From assembly GCA_016928935.1 (NCBI GenBank), contig JAFGJU010000071.1:1-5064 (forward strand): DNA of 5,064 nt. Reading direction: 5' to 3'. The notes under the pieces are model-generated. The model did no database searches. It worked only from the letters and a program-made list of their open reading frames with translations, and was not told the origin of the DNA. A program made the position numbers and the translations under genes. This DNA is from Candidatus Eiseniibacteriota bacterium. Its GTDB lineage: Bacteria > Eisenbacteria > RBG-16-71-46 > JAFGJU01. Of the stretch, positions 1-5,064 are shown piece after piece; the first letter of the stretch is position 1; every line of letters begins with the position of its first letter.

Positions 1-32
1 CCCTCGCCCCCTCGCCCCCTTGCCCCTTCGTC
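1..32 (-). repeat. 8-bp tandem repeat giving spaced G-runs (G-quadruplex-type motif) after the synthetase
   Basis: The plus strand shows about four decaying copies of CCCTCGCC (1-8, 9-16, 17-24, 25-32), possibly continuing beyond the window. On the minus (transcribed) strand this is four G-runs of 4, 5, 5 and 3 separated by exact 3-nt loops (CAA, CGA, CGA). This fits the G3+N1-7 quadruplex pattern, about 35 nt past the stop codon. A competing 5-bp hairpin pairs 22-26 with 35-39. It could act in 3'-end formation or be a simple slippage repeat. Confidence 0.5.
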
Positions 33-60
33 CTGGGGCGTCGCCGCAACCGTCTTTCGC

Positions 61-2178
61 CTACACCCGTATTCTCACGTCCACGACTCTGCAGTCTTCC
101 TTCGAGGGAGACAGTATCATCGGGTTGATGTCCATCTCCTGTATCTCGTGGAAATCGGTCACTAGCTGCGCCAGACGCTGCAGGCACTCGATTAGCACGT
201 CGATGCAGACGGGCGGCTCGCCCCTTACGCCCTTGAGCAAAGCGTAACCCCTGATTGACTGGACCATTTCCTTGGCGTCTATGTCCGTGAGCGGAGTCAC
301 GCCCAGCTCGACGTCCTTCAGGACCTCGACGTACTTGCCGCCGGTGCCCACCAGCAGAAGAGGACCGAACTTGGGGTCGAGCGACATCCCCAGTATGACT
401 TCCTTGCCCGGCTGGGACATCTCTTGGATGAGGAACTTGTCCACCTTGTCCTCGAGGCCGGCTTCGGCCAGCTTGCGCTTCATCTCAACGAGGGCCCACA
501 CGAGCTCCTTCTCGTCCTGTATGTCCAGCACCACCCCGCCGATGTCCGACTTGTGTATGATCTGCCTGCCGGCCATTTTGAGCACCAGCGGGTAGCCGAC
601 CTCCTCTCCGGCGTCGTGGAGCTCGTCCAGCTCTCTTACCACCTGCGCCTTACAGACGGGGAAGCCGTATGCCTTGAGCACTTTGAACGCGTCAACCTGC
701 TCCAGGTAGCCCCCACCCGCCTTGATGCGCTCGTCCAGTATCTTCTGCACGGCGTCCTTGTCGACCTCAAACGTGCGTACTTCTCCTTCTGGCCGCACTT
801 TCGCCACGTGATACCTGTACATCTCCGCGCAGACGTGCGCCGCCGCCTCCGGGAAACGGTATATCGGGGGACAGTCGGGCACCATCTTCGGGAACTCGTC
901 AAAGAACGTTTCTTCGGCCATGAAGAAGCCCACCACGGGCTTCGAGTACCTGCGCTTCACCTCGGTTATGGCCAGCGCAATGTCCATCGGTTTCACCATC
1001 ACTGGCGGCGTGAATCCCACTATGACCATGTCCACGTTGTCGTCGGCCAGGAGAAGAGAAAGACACTTGCTGTAGGTGTCGGCGGTCGCGCTGGCTATCA
1101 TGTCAATGGGGTTGACTAAAGACGCCTCAGCGGGAACGATCGCCGCGAGCTTGTCCCATGTTTCGACGGAGATCTGCGCCATCTTGAGACCGAAGCTCAC
1201 GCAGGCGTCGGTGGCCATGATGGCCGGCCCGCCTCCGTTCGTCAGGATGGCGACCCGATTTCCGTTCGGTATCGGGCACTTCGTGAGAGCCAGGATGACG
1301 TCAAGCATTTCCTCGATGGTCGTGGCCCTGATGACGCCGGTTTGCTTGAGCAGCGCCTCTATGGCCACGTCCGGGGCCGCGAGGGCGCCCGTGTGGGACG
1401 ACGCGGCGCGCGACCCTGCTTCAGTCCTTCCGGACTTCACCACAATGACCGGCTTCTTTTTCGAGATGCGCTTGGCAAGGCCGGTGAACACGCGCGGCTC
1501 TCCAAACGACTCTAAGTACAACGCGATGACCTGTGTGTGCTCGTCGTCCTCCCAGTACTCCATCAGGTCGTTACCCGAGATGTCCGCCTTGTTGCCGACG
1601 CTCGCAAAGTAGGAGAAACCGATGTTGAGCTGCTTGGTCAGATTGAAGATGGCTATGCCCAGCGCGCCGCTCTGCGACATGAACGCGGTGCTGCCGGGAA
1701 GCGGGTCCGCCGGGCCGAACGAGGCGTGGAGACGCACTTCGGGGATTCCGGTCAGGATGCCCATGCAGTTGGGGCCGATGAGCCTCATCCCGTACTTTTG
1801 GATGATCTCGACCAGTTTGTTCTCGCGCTCTACGCCTTCGCCTCCGACCTCACGGAAGCCGGCGCTGATGACCACGAGCCCCTTCACGCCTTTCTGGCCG
1901 CACTCCTCAACCACCTGCAGCACGTGCTCCTTCGGGACGATCACCACCGCCATGTCCACGTCGTCGGGGACGTCCGTTATGGAAGGATACGCCTTCATGC
2001 TCTGGATGTACTCGGCCTTGGGATTGATCGGAAACACCTTCCCGTTGAACTCGTAGTCTATTATGTTCCGGAGGAGCTCCCTCCCAATGGCACCTCTCTT
2101 CGTGGACGCGCCGATGACCGCCACAGACCGGGGCTTGAAAATATAGTCCAGCTCTTTCTTCAGGTTCGCGTCCGTCAT
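61..2178 (-). CDS. ADP-forming acetate/acyl-CoA ligase (acetyl-CoA synthetase, alpha and beta parts fused)
   Basis: The 705-residue protein should catalyse acyl-CoA + ADP + Pi to acid + CoA + ATP, typically with acetyl-CoA, in the cytoplasm. Seen in the sequence: an N-terminal CoA-binding Rossmann domain (about 10-135; SVAVIGAS at 18-25, LIGPNCMG at 133-140), a succinyl-CoA-ligase-like domain (about 150-290) with the likely phospho-carrier His262 in SHTGALA, a ligase-CoA domain (about 305-460; LTNGGGPA at 312-319), and a C-terminal ATP-grasp domain (about 480-700) with HKSDIGGV at 542-549, where His542 matches the second conserved His of the family, and EMDINPMIL at 681-689. The length fits the fused alpha-beta form, and no key residue appears missing. 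The ATG at 2178 leaves an intact N-terminus and follows a purine-rich GGAAGGG-type ribosome site. The stop is TAG at 61-63. The gene lies 194 nt downstream of malic enzyme on the same strand, which fits a malate-pyruvate-acetyl-CoA-acetate route. Exact acyl specificity (acetyl, propionyl, aryl) cannot be read from sequence; family assignment is very sure. Confidence 0.95.
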   Translation of the reverse strand: MTDANLKKELDYIFKPRSVAVIGASTKRGAIGRELLRNIIDYEFNGKVFPINPKAEYIQSMKAYPSITDVPDDVDMAVVIVPKEHVLQVVEECGQKGVKGLVVISAGFREVGGEGVERENKLVEIIQKYGMRLIGPNCMGILTGIPEVRLHASFGPADPLPGSTAFMSQSGALGIAIFNLTKQLNIGFSYFASVGNKADISGNDLMEYWEDDEHTQVIALYLESFGEPRVFTGLAKRISKKKPVIVVKSGRTEAGSRAASSHTGALAAPDVAIEALLKQTGVIRATTIEEMLDVILALTKCPIPNGNRVAILTNGGGPAIMATDACVSFGLKMAQISVETWDKLAAIVPAEASLVNPIDMIASATADTYSKCLSLLLADDNVDMVIVGFTPPVMVKPMDIALAITEVKRRYSKPVVGFFMAEETFFDEFPKMVPDCPPIYRFPEAAAHVCAEMYRYHVAKVRPEGEVRTFEVDKDAVQKILDERIKAGGGYLEQVDAFKVLKAYGFPVCKAQVVRELDELHDAGEEVGYPLVLKMAGRQIIHKSDIGGVVLDIQDEKELVWALVEMKRKLAEAGLEDKVDKFLIQEMSQPGKEVILGMSLDPKFGPLLLVGTGGKYVEVLKDVELGVTPLTDIDAKEMVQSIRGYALLKGVRGEPPVCIDVLIECLQRLAQLVTDFHEIQEMDINPMILSPSKEDCRVVDVRIRV

Positions 2179-2192
2179 TTCCCCTTCCCTTC
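2179..2192 (-). promoter_or_regulatory. purine-rich ribosome binding region of the ADP-forming ligase
   Basis: The 14 nt before ATG 2178 read as repeated GGAAGGG/AAGGGGAA without a clean AGGAGG. GGAAGGG, about 8 nt from the start, is the best match. It looks functional but less strong than the malic enzyme site. Confidence 0.5.
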
Positions 2193-2197
2193 CTTCT

Positions 2198-2207
2198 CGA
2201 TCGATCG
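2198..2207. repeat. perfect 10-bp palindrome CGATCGATCG
   Basis: A self-complementary CGAT repeat 20 nt upstream of the synthetase start. It contains overlapping GATC sites. Its place just before the ribosome region would allow an operator role, but nothing proves this. Confidence 0.3.
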
Positions 2208-2273
2208 CTTTGTGTGTTTGCCCCTGAGGTGGGTGTCCCGGTCAGGTCAGCCGTGGTCGTCTTGCCGCTGAGA

Positions 2274-2310
2274 GGGCCGGCTCCCTCGTCCTCGACGGGG
2301 GAGCCGGCTC
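2274..2310 (-). terminator. strong GC hairpin between malic enzyme and the synthetase (possible terminator or processing stem)
   Basis: GCCGGCTCCC (2276-2285) pairs perfectly with GGGAGCCGGC (2299-2308). The stem extends outward at 2274/2310 (with 2275/2309 a G-T wobble on the plus strand and an A-C mismatch on the minus strand) and inward through 2287-2290 with 2294-2297 to a 3-nt loop. It begins about 60 nt after the malic enzyme stop. On the minus strand no U-run follows; four T's follow only on the plus strand (2312-2315), where no gene ends. It could terminate weakly, stabilise or process a joint mRNA, or act in both directions. Confidence 0.4.
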
Positions 2311-2339
2311 ATTTTCGTCGCTCGGATCTGTTCGTCGAA
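2311..2339 (-). promoter_or_regulatory. weak candidate promoter upstream of the synthetase
   Basis: GAAAAT (2311-2316), the same -10-like hexamer as the malic enzyme candidate, lies 17 nt after TTCGAC (2334-2339). The -35 match is poor (two of six). Transcription from here would start within or at the edge of the GC hairpin at 2274-2310. Treat as a weak suggestion; read-through from malic enzyme is equally possible. Confidence 0.15.
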
Positions 2340-2350
2340 ATTCTCGTCGC

Positions 2351-2360
2351 CGGCTAGCCG
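2351..2360. repeat. perfect 10-bp palindrome CGGCTAGCCG
   Basis: A perfect inverted repeat 12 nt beyond the malic enzyme stop. With no loop it is more like a protein-binding dyad than a hairpin. Function unknown. Confidence 0.3.
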
Positions 2361-2372
2361 CAGACCCGTTCC

Positions 2373-3719
2373 CTACTTCGTCAGACTTGCCGGAGGGCTG
2401 GGTATTACGCCTTCTTTCATGAGCAGCTTGGTGCTCTCACGCGCACGCTTGATGATGGCCGAGGCGATCTCGTGGTGCTTCTCCTTGGTCAGTTTTATCT
2501 GAGCCACGCCCTCTTTGATGGCCTGCGCGCCGACTGCCACTGCCTCTCTGGGGTATACCTCCCACTCGCTCATCTTGGGGATTATGTAATCCTCGCTCAG
2601 GCCCTTGTCCTGGGCACAGCGGGCGAGCTCGTACGAAGCGGCCAGGCACATCTTGTCGCTGATGCTCTTGGCTCTCACGTCCAGGGCGCCTCTGAATATT
2701 CCCGGGAACCCGAGGGAATTGTTTATCTGATTGGGGAAGTCCGAGCGGCCGGTCGCGAATATCCTTGCGCCGGCTTCCTTCGCCTCCCACGGCCATATCT
2801 CTGGGATGGGGTTCGCGCAAGCGAACACAATGGCGTCTTTGTTCATCGTCTTGACCCATTCTTTCTTCACAACGCCGGGGCCGGGGGTGGACAGCGCTAT
2901 GCAGGCGTCCGTGCCCCTCAGGGCTTCGGCGGGGCCGCCGGTGCGCTGCTCTTCGTTGGATATCTCGCACATGTGCCACTTCTCAACGAACTTCTCTTTC
3001 AGCTCGGTCCGGCCCTTGTGGAGCAAGCCCTTGCTGTCCGTCATGTAGATGTTCTTGGGGTCCACGCCGGCTTCCATCAGCAGTCTGGCTATGCAGATGT
3101 TGGAGGCGCCCGCGCCCACCATGGAGACCTTCATCTTCTCGATCTTCTTGTTGACTATCTTGACCGCGTTGATGAACCCGGCGACGGTCACCGCCGCGGT
3201 GCCCTGCTGGTCGTCGTGCCACACCGGAATGCTGCACTCGCGCCTCAGGGTGTCGAGGATTCTGAAGCACTTGGGCATCGCGATGTCTTCAAGGTTGATG
3301 CCACCGAAGGAGGGTTGTAGGTACTTTACGGTCAGGATGAAGGCGTCGGGGTCCTTGGTGCCCACACAAATCGGGAACACGTCAACGCCGCCGAGATACT
3401 TGAAGAGGAGGGCCTTCCCTTCCATCACCGGGTAGCCGGCCTCCGGCCCGATGTCGCCCAGACCGAGCACCCGGCTTCCGTCGGTGATGACGCCCACGAG
3501 ATTCCCCTTATTCGTGTACTCGTACACTCTCTCGGGGTTCTTGACGATGTCCTTGCACGGCTCGGCAACGCCGGGCGTATACCATATGGCGAAATCGTCA
3601 AAGTCCCTGACGACGCATTTCGGGAAGATCTCGATCTTGCCCCTGAAGAAAGGATGAAGCTTCATGGCATCCTTCGCCGGCTTCATCGCCTTCTCGAGAA
3701 GCTCCTTCTCGTTAATCAT
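2373..3719 (-). CDS. malic enzyme (malate dehydrogenase, oxaloacetate-decarboxylating)
   Basis: The 448-residue protein oxidatively decarboxylates L-malate to pyruvate and CO2 with NAD+ or NADP+ and a divalent metal, in the cytoplasm. Seen: WYTPGVAEPC at 46-55 with the catalytic Tyr47, the TDGSRVLGLGDIG block at 79-91, EGKALLFK at 100-107 with the likely catalytic Lys102, NLEDI at 142-146 and HDDQQGTA at 168-175 supplying metal-binding acids, the dinucleotide-binding VGAGASN at 201-207, NPIPE at 303-307, and FPNQINNS with FPGIFRGALD at 328-347. The length matches the short bacterial form without the phosphotransacetylase-like extension of MaeB. The N-terminal 45 residues contain HPFFRGKIEIFPK, the usual lead-in to the YTPG motif. 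The start ATG at 3719 follows AGGAGGAGG at an ideal distance and overlaps the end of a short upstream ORF (3712-3798). An Asp after the second beta strand (TDSKG, 227-231) hints at NAD use, but cofactor choice is unresolved. It likely has its own promoter at 3827-3855 and may be co-transcribed with the synthetase below it. Confidence 0.96.
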   Translation of the reverse strand: MINEKELLEKAMKPAKDAMKLHPFFRGKIEIFPKCVVRDFDDFAIWYTPGVAEPCKDIVKNPERVYEYTNKGNLVGVITDGSRVLGLGDIGPEAGYPVMEGKALLFKYLGGVDVFPICVGTKDPDAFILTVKYLQPSFGGINLEDIAMPKCFRILDTLRRECSIPVWHDDQQGTAAVTVAGFINAVKIVNKKIEKMKVSMVGAGASNICIARLLMEAGVDPKNIYMTDSKGLLHKGRTELKEKFVEKWHMCEISNEEQRTGGPAEALRGTDACIALSTPGPGVVKKEWVKTMNKDAIVFACANPIPEIWPWEAKEAGARIFATGRSDFPNQINNSLGFPGIFRGALDVRAKSISDKMCLAASYELARCAQDKGLSEDYIIPKMSEWEVYPREAVAVGAQAIKEGVAQIKLTKEKHHEIASAIIKRARESTKLLMKEGVIPSPPASLTK

Positions 3720-3798
3720 AAACCTCCTCCTGTGTTAAACGGCCGTCGCCGGGTCCCCTGCCTGGCCCACAGGGCCAAGCGGGCCGGAGGCGCCGCAT
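3712..3798 (-). CDS. possible 28-aa leader peptide / coupling ORF upstream of malic enzyme
   Basis: A short ORF of 28 codons starts at ATG 3798 and stops at TAA 3712-3714. The peptide begins MRRLRPAWPCGPG and ends LTQEEVYD; it is rich in Arg, Gly and Pro and resembles nothing I recognise. What supports it is a clean GAAGGAG Shine-Dalgarno at 3808-3814 with a 9-nt spacer, a plausible promoter just upstream, and an 8-nt overlap with the malic enzyme start (ATGATTAA), a classic geometry for translational coupling. The GAG-GAG codons near its end are themselves the ribosome site of the malic enzyme, and a 9-bp hairpin lies within it. The frame happens to be open much further upstream, so openness alone is no evidence. 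It could also be chance in GC-rich DNA, with the upstream SD being non-functional. Confidence 0.4.
   Translation of the reverse strand: MRRLRPAWPCGPGRGPGDGRLTQEEVYD
3723..3731 (-). promoter_or_regulatory. strong ribosome binding site of malic enzyme
   Basis: Reads AGGAGGAGG followed by TTT and the ATG at 3719. The first AGGAGG sits 6 nt from the start codon, close to optimal, and fixes this start. The site lies inside the last codons of the short leader ORF, so ribosomes finishing that ORF would pass over it. Confidence 0.85.
3760..3780 (-). other. stable hairpin inside the malic enzyme leader
   Basis: In the transcript GCUUGGCCC pairs with GGGCCAGGC around a UGU loop: nine pairs including one G-U. 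It lies between the leader ORF start and the malic enzyme ribosome site, about 30 nt from that site, with no U-run after it, so it is not an ordinary terminator. It may shape access to the downstream ribosome site. Confidence 0.5.
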
Positions 3799-3807
3799 TA
3801 GAAGCCA

Positions 3808-3814
3808 CTCCTTC
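3808..3814 (-). promoter_or_regulatory. ribosome binding site of the leader ORF
   Basis: Reads GAAGGAG, 9 nt before the ATG at 3798. It is the main reason for treating the 28-codon frame as possibly translated. No other gene start uses it. Confidence 0.45.
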
Positions 3815-3823
3815 AGCAAGAAA

Positions 3824-3836
3824 GTGATTTTCTCAC
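3824..3836. promoter_or_regulatory. 13-bp dyad over the putative -10 (possible operator)
   Basis: On the minus strand this reads GTGA-GAAAA-TCAC, preceded by T, so TGTGA-N5-TCAC. It looks like a CRP/FNR-type operator, but the spacer is 5 rather than the usual 6, so a match to that family is doubtful. Overlap with the predicted -10 would suit repression. A Crp/Fnr-family regulator is encoded about 0.9 kb upstream, but nothing here shows that it binds. Confidence 0.25.
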
Positions 3837-3855
3837 AGCCGGGGGTGCGATGCAA
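3827..3855 (-). promoter_or_regulatory. putative sigma-70-type promoter for malic enzyme and leader
   Basis: On the minus strand TTGCAT (3850-3855) is followed after 17 nt by GAAAAT (3827-3832). TG one base upstream of that hexamer (3834-3835) makes an extended -10. The -35 matches consensus at three of six positions and the -10 at four of six, so the call rests on spacing, the extended TG and position. Transcription would begin near 3820, giving a short 5' leader before the SD at 3808-3814. It is also an AT-rich patch in an otherwise very GC-rich gap. Confidence 0.4.
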
Positions 3856-4079
3856 GGGAAAGTCTGGCGGCCAGGAGCAGGCCCGGTGATGCCGCATTTT
3901 TAACCGGGACAAACGATAAGGTCGGGCAACTACTCTTTCGGACGCGAACAATGCCGCCGGTCCGGGGCGACCCGCCGGGGGCACGGCCCGGGGATGAGGC
4001 GTCAGCACGGACATACGCCTGTCCCGGAGGAGGCCCGAGCGGAGGACATAGAGAACGGCCGGTCCGGCGTCGGGGCCGC
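3856..4079. other. GC-rich gap between lipoprotein stop and malic enzyme promoter
   Basis: This stretch has no gene I can support. Between 3950 and 4079 it is crowded with short GC palindromes such as CCCGGG and near-dyads, which could fold after the lipoprotein stop, but no U-run follows any on the minus strand. CCCGGT (3882-3887) and ACCGGG (3903-3908) form a 6-bp stem around an AT-rich loop containing ATTTTTA. No convincing terminator or RNA gene is seen. Confidence 0.4.
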
Positions 4080-4658
4080 TCAGAACAGCACGCAGATGGT
4101 AGTCCTGGTGGCGTGAAGGGTGGTGAACTCGTCGGCGGTGTCCGGGCCGTAGGCCAGCATGACCGTGTGGTTCCGGCCCGGGATGAGCTGGCGGTCCCTC
4201 ATGTCTCCCGAGTTGAGCGGGATGGCGAAGCTTATCTCCGTGTAACCGTTGTACTCGCGGCCCTCGGCGTACACCACGTCGTTGGTCCCGCCGGCATAGA
4301 CGTCGGCCTGATGCATGGTCGGCCCTGAGCCGTACTCGTCGCTGACGTATGCGTTGCCGCCCACGACGTAACCCAGGATGATGTTCGCGTCCTGCATACG
4401 GACGCTCGGCGAGAACCCGACTCCCACCCATCCGCGGGTGGGAGCTACCACGATGACCCTGAGCAGAGCGCCTTCCACCTTCCAGCGAAAGGTGATGCCC
4501 ATGGAGTTCGCGGTGTTGAAGCCTGCCGTGCTCGAGCCCACGGGCTGCGAGTCGTCGTCGTCACAACCCGGCACACAGACGAGGGAAATGAGGGAACAAA
4601 GGAAGAGCAGGAGTAAAGAGAGACTAGCTGATTGAAATCTGTTCCGATCTGGCGTCAC
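4080..4658 (-). CDS. DOMON-domain lipoprotein, possibly heme-binding
   Basis: From the GTG at 4658 the protein has 192 residues. An N-terminal lipoprotein signal is seen: Arg5 and Arg7, a hydrophobic stretch at 13-29, and lipobox V-P-G-C with Cys32 as the lipidated residue, followed by four Asp. The rest (about 53-192) is a DOMON fold: FRW at 57-59, GWVGVGFSP at 76-84, Met88 in RMQDANI, ILGYV at 94-98, SFAIPLNSGD at 143-152, MLAYGP at 167-172 and LHATR at 181-185. In DOMON cytochromes a Met after the GW-FSP strand and a late His ligate b-type heme; Met88 and His182 sit in equivalent places, so heme binding is an inference. Others in the family bind sugars. The open frame extends to an ATG at 4778, but that would put about 40 polar residues before the signal peptide and overlap the neighbouring gene, so the GTG is preferred. 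The ribosome site is weak (GGAG about 14 nt upstream). It would act outside the cytoplasm, anchored to a membrane; no redox partner is encoded here. Confidence 0.82.
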   Translation of the reverse strand: MTPDRNRFQSASLSLLLLFLCSLISLVCVPGCDDDDSQPVGSSTAGFNTANSMGITFRWKVEGALLRVIVVAPTRGWVGVGFSPSVRMQDANIILGYVVGGNAYVSDEYGSGPTMHQADVYAGGTNDVVYAEGREYNGYTEISFAIPLNSGDMRDRQLIPGRNHTVMLAYGPDTADEFTTLHATRTTICVLF

Positions 4659-4743
4659 GACGGCCGTCCACGCTCCGGAAGCACTTCCAGCAACTGTCTG
4701 ACCTGACTGTGCGGCGCACCAAAAGCCACGGCCGCCTGTCCGC
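4659..4743 (-). other. gap between regulator and lipoprotein
   Basis: The 85-nt spacer has no clear promoter or terminator. It contains the dyad GGAAG-CA-CTTCC (4677-4688) and a tandem GTCAG repeat (4698-4707, minus strand) also found in the gap upstream of the synthetase. The GTG start of the lipoprotein has only a distant GGAG as ribosome site. Confidence 0.4.
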
Positions 4744-5064
4744 TCATTGTAGCATATCCAACAGGCCCCGTGCATCAAGTATGGTCAGGACATCCCGCTC
4801 GACCTTGATGAGCCGAGTGTTCTGAAGTTTCTTGAGGGCTCTCGACAGAGTCTCCGGTATGGTGCCCAACCTGGCGGCGAGGACTCCTTTTTCGACGTCC
4901 AGCGCGATGGGTTGACCGTCCGCAAACGGAAGCTGCTGCCGCTTGGCCAGGAACACCAGGTAGTTGACCAGCCGGCCTTCAACGGTGCGGAGCGAGAGAC
5001 TGCCCACCTGTTCCGCCATCAGCCTTATCCATGCCGCCATCGAGCCCAGCATCTTGAGCCCGAC
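4744..5064 (-). CDS. Crp/Fnr-family transcriptional regulator, C-terminal part (5' end beyond window)
   Basis: The frame is open to the window edge and ends at TGA 4744-4746, so 106 C-terminal residues are visible and the roughly 120-residue cyclic-nucleotide-like sensor domain is missing. Numbering from the edge: the dimerisation helix spans about 4-22, then LRTVEGRLVNYLVFLA (25-40) typical of the family, a winged helix-turn-helix at about 53-90 with LAARLGTIPETLSRALKKL at 62-80, and a wing ending IKVERDVLTILD. The recognition helix carries E71-x-x-S74-R75, the arrangement FNR uses to read TTGAT half-sites, and not the CRP R-E-x-x-x-R pattern. Whether it senses oxygen, NO, CO or a nucleotide cannot be told without the N-terminus. 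The lipoprotein gene begins 85 nt downstream on the same strand and may be co-transcribed or a target. Confidence 0.9.
   Translation of the reverse strand, partial: VGLKMLGSMAAWIRLMAEQVGSLSLRTVEGRLVNYLVFLAKRQQLPFADGQPIALDVEKGVLAARLGTIPETLSRALKKLQNTRLIKVERDVLTILDARGLLDMLQ

Noticed and set aside
424..1119. Plus-strand open frame of 231 codons
   Set aside because: Antisense shadow of the ligase C-terminal half, no domain and no plausible ribosome site seen.
1537..2271. Plus-strand open frame of 244 codons
   Set aside because: Antisense to the conserved ADP-forming ligase, His/Arg/Leu-rich in a way typical of complement-strand translation, with no recognisable domain.
2472..3320. Plus-strand open frame of 282 codons
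   Set aside because: Lies wholly antisense to malic enzyme, whose motifs are intact; its openness follows from GC-rich codon use.
3882..3908. CCCGGT/ACCGGG inverted repeat with a T-run considered as a terminator
   Set aside because: The T-run lies in the loop and not after the stem, and the stem is only 6 bp with a 15-nt loop.
3950..4079. Cluster of GC palindromes considered as a terminator or structured RNA
   Set aside because: No single stem stands out and no U-run follows on the minus strand; the composition alone explains many short palindromes.
3712..4431. Long minus-strand open frame of 239 codons crossing from the lipoprotein gene into the malic enzyme start
   Set aside because: Most of it is an out-of-frame shadow of the lipoprotein gene and GC-rich spacer, Arg/Gly/Pro-rich with no domain. 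Only its last 28 codons, which have their own ribosome site, are kept as a possible leader.

Overview
This 5.1-kb window is GC-rich bacterial DNA, and every gene I can support lies on the minus strand. Read in the direction of transcription (from position 5064 down to 1) it holds four genes. They are the C-terminal half of a Crp/Fnr-family regulator cut by the window edge (4744-5064), a small lipoprotein with a DOMON domain (4080-4658), a malic enzyme (2373-3719) and a fused-subunit ADP-forming acyl/acetyl-CoA synthetase (61-2178). A possible 28-codon leader ORF (3712-3798) sits directly in front of the malic enzyme and overlaps its start codon. No RNA genes, insertion sequences, CRISPR arrays, integrases or phage genes are visible.

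The two large enzymes fit together. Malic enzyme turns malate into pyruvate, CO2 and NAD(P)H. Pyruvate can be oxidised to acetyl-CoA by an enzyme not encoded here, and the ADP-forming synthetase can turn acetyl-CoA into acetate plus ATP. This pairing suits an anaerobic or facultative organism that conserves energy by substrate-level phosphorylation. The lipoprotein ending its signal peptide in a Cys followed by four Asp, the DOMON domain, and an FNR-like recognition helix (E-x-x-S-R) in the regulator suggest a Gram-negative-type, possibly redox-responsive bacterium such as a Desulfobacterota or related lineage. That placement is inference from gene content, not a phylogenetic result.

The non-coding stretches carry some structure. 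The gap between the two enzymes (2179-2372) has a very strong GC hairpin (2274-2310) and two perfect 10-bp palindromes. The 360-bp gap between the lipoprotein and the malic enzyme has a plausible promoter (3827-3855), a dyad over its -10, the leader ORF with its own good Shine-Dalgarno, and a tight hairpin inside that ORF. The start of the window (1-26), downstream of the synthetase stop, is an 8-bp tandem repeat that on the transcribed strand gives four spaced G-runs.

The most promising undescribed element is the malic-enzyme leader: a short ORF overlapping the enzyme start by 8 nt, with a CCUCC segment able to pair with the enzyme's Shine-Dalgarno. The rest reads as ordinary metabolism. I see no convincing new multi-gene system.
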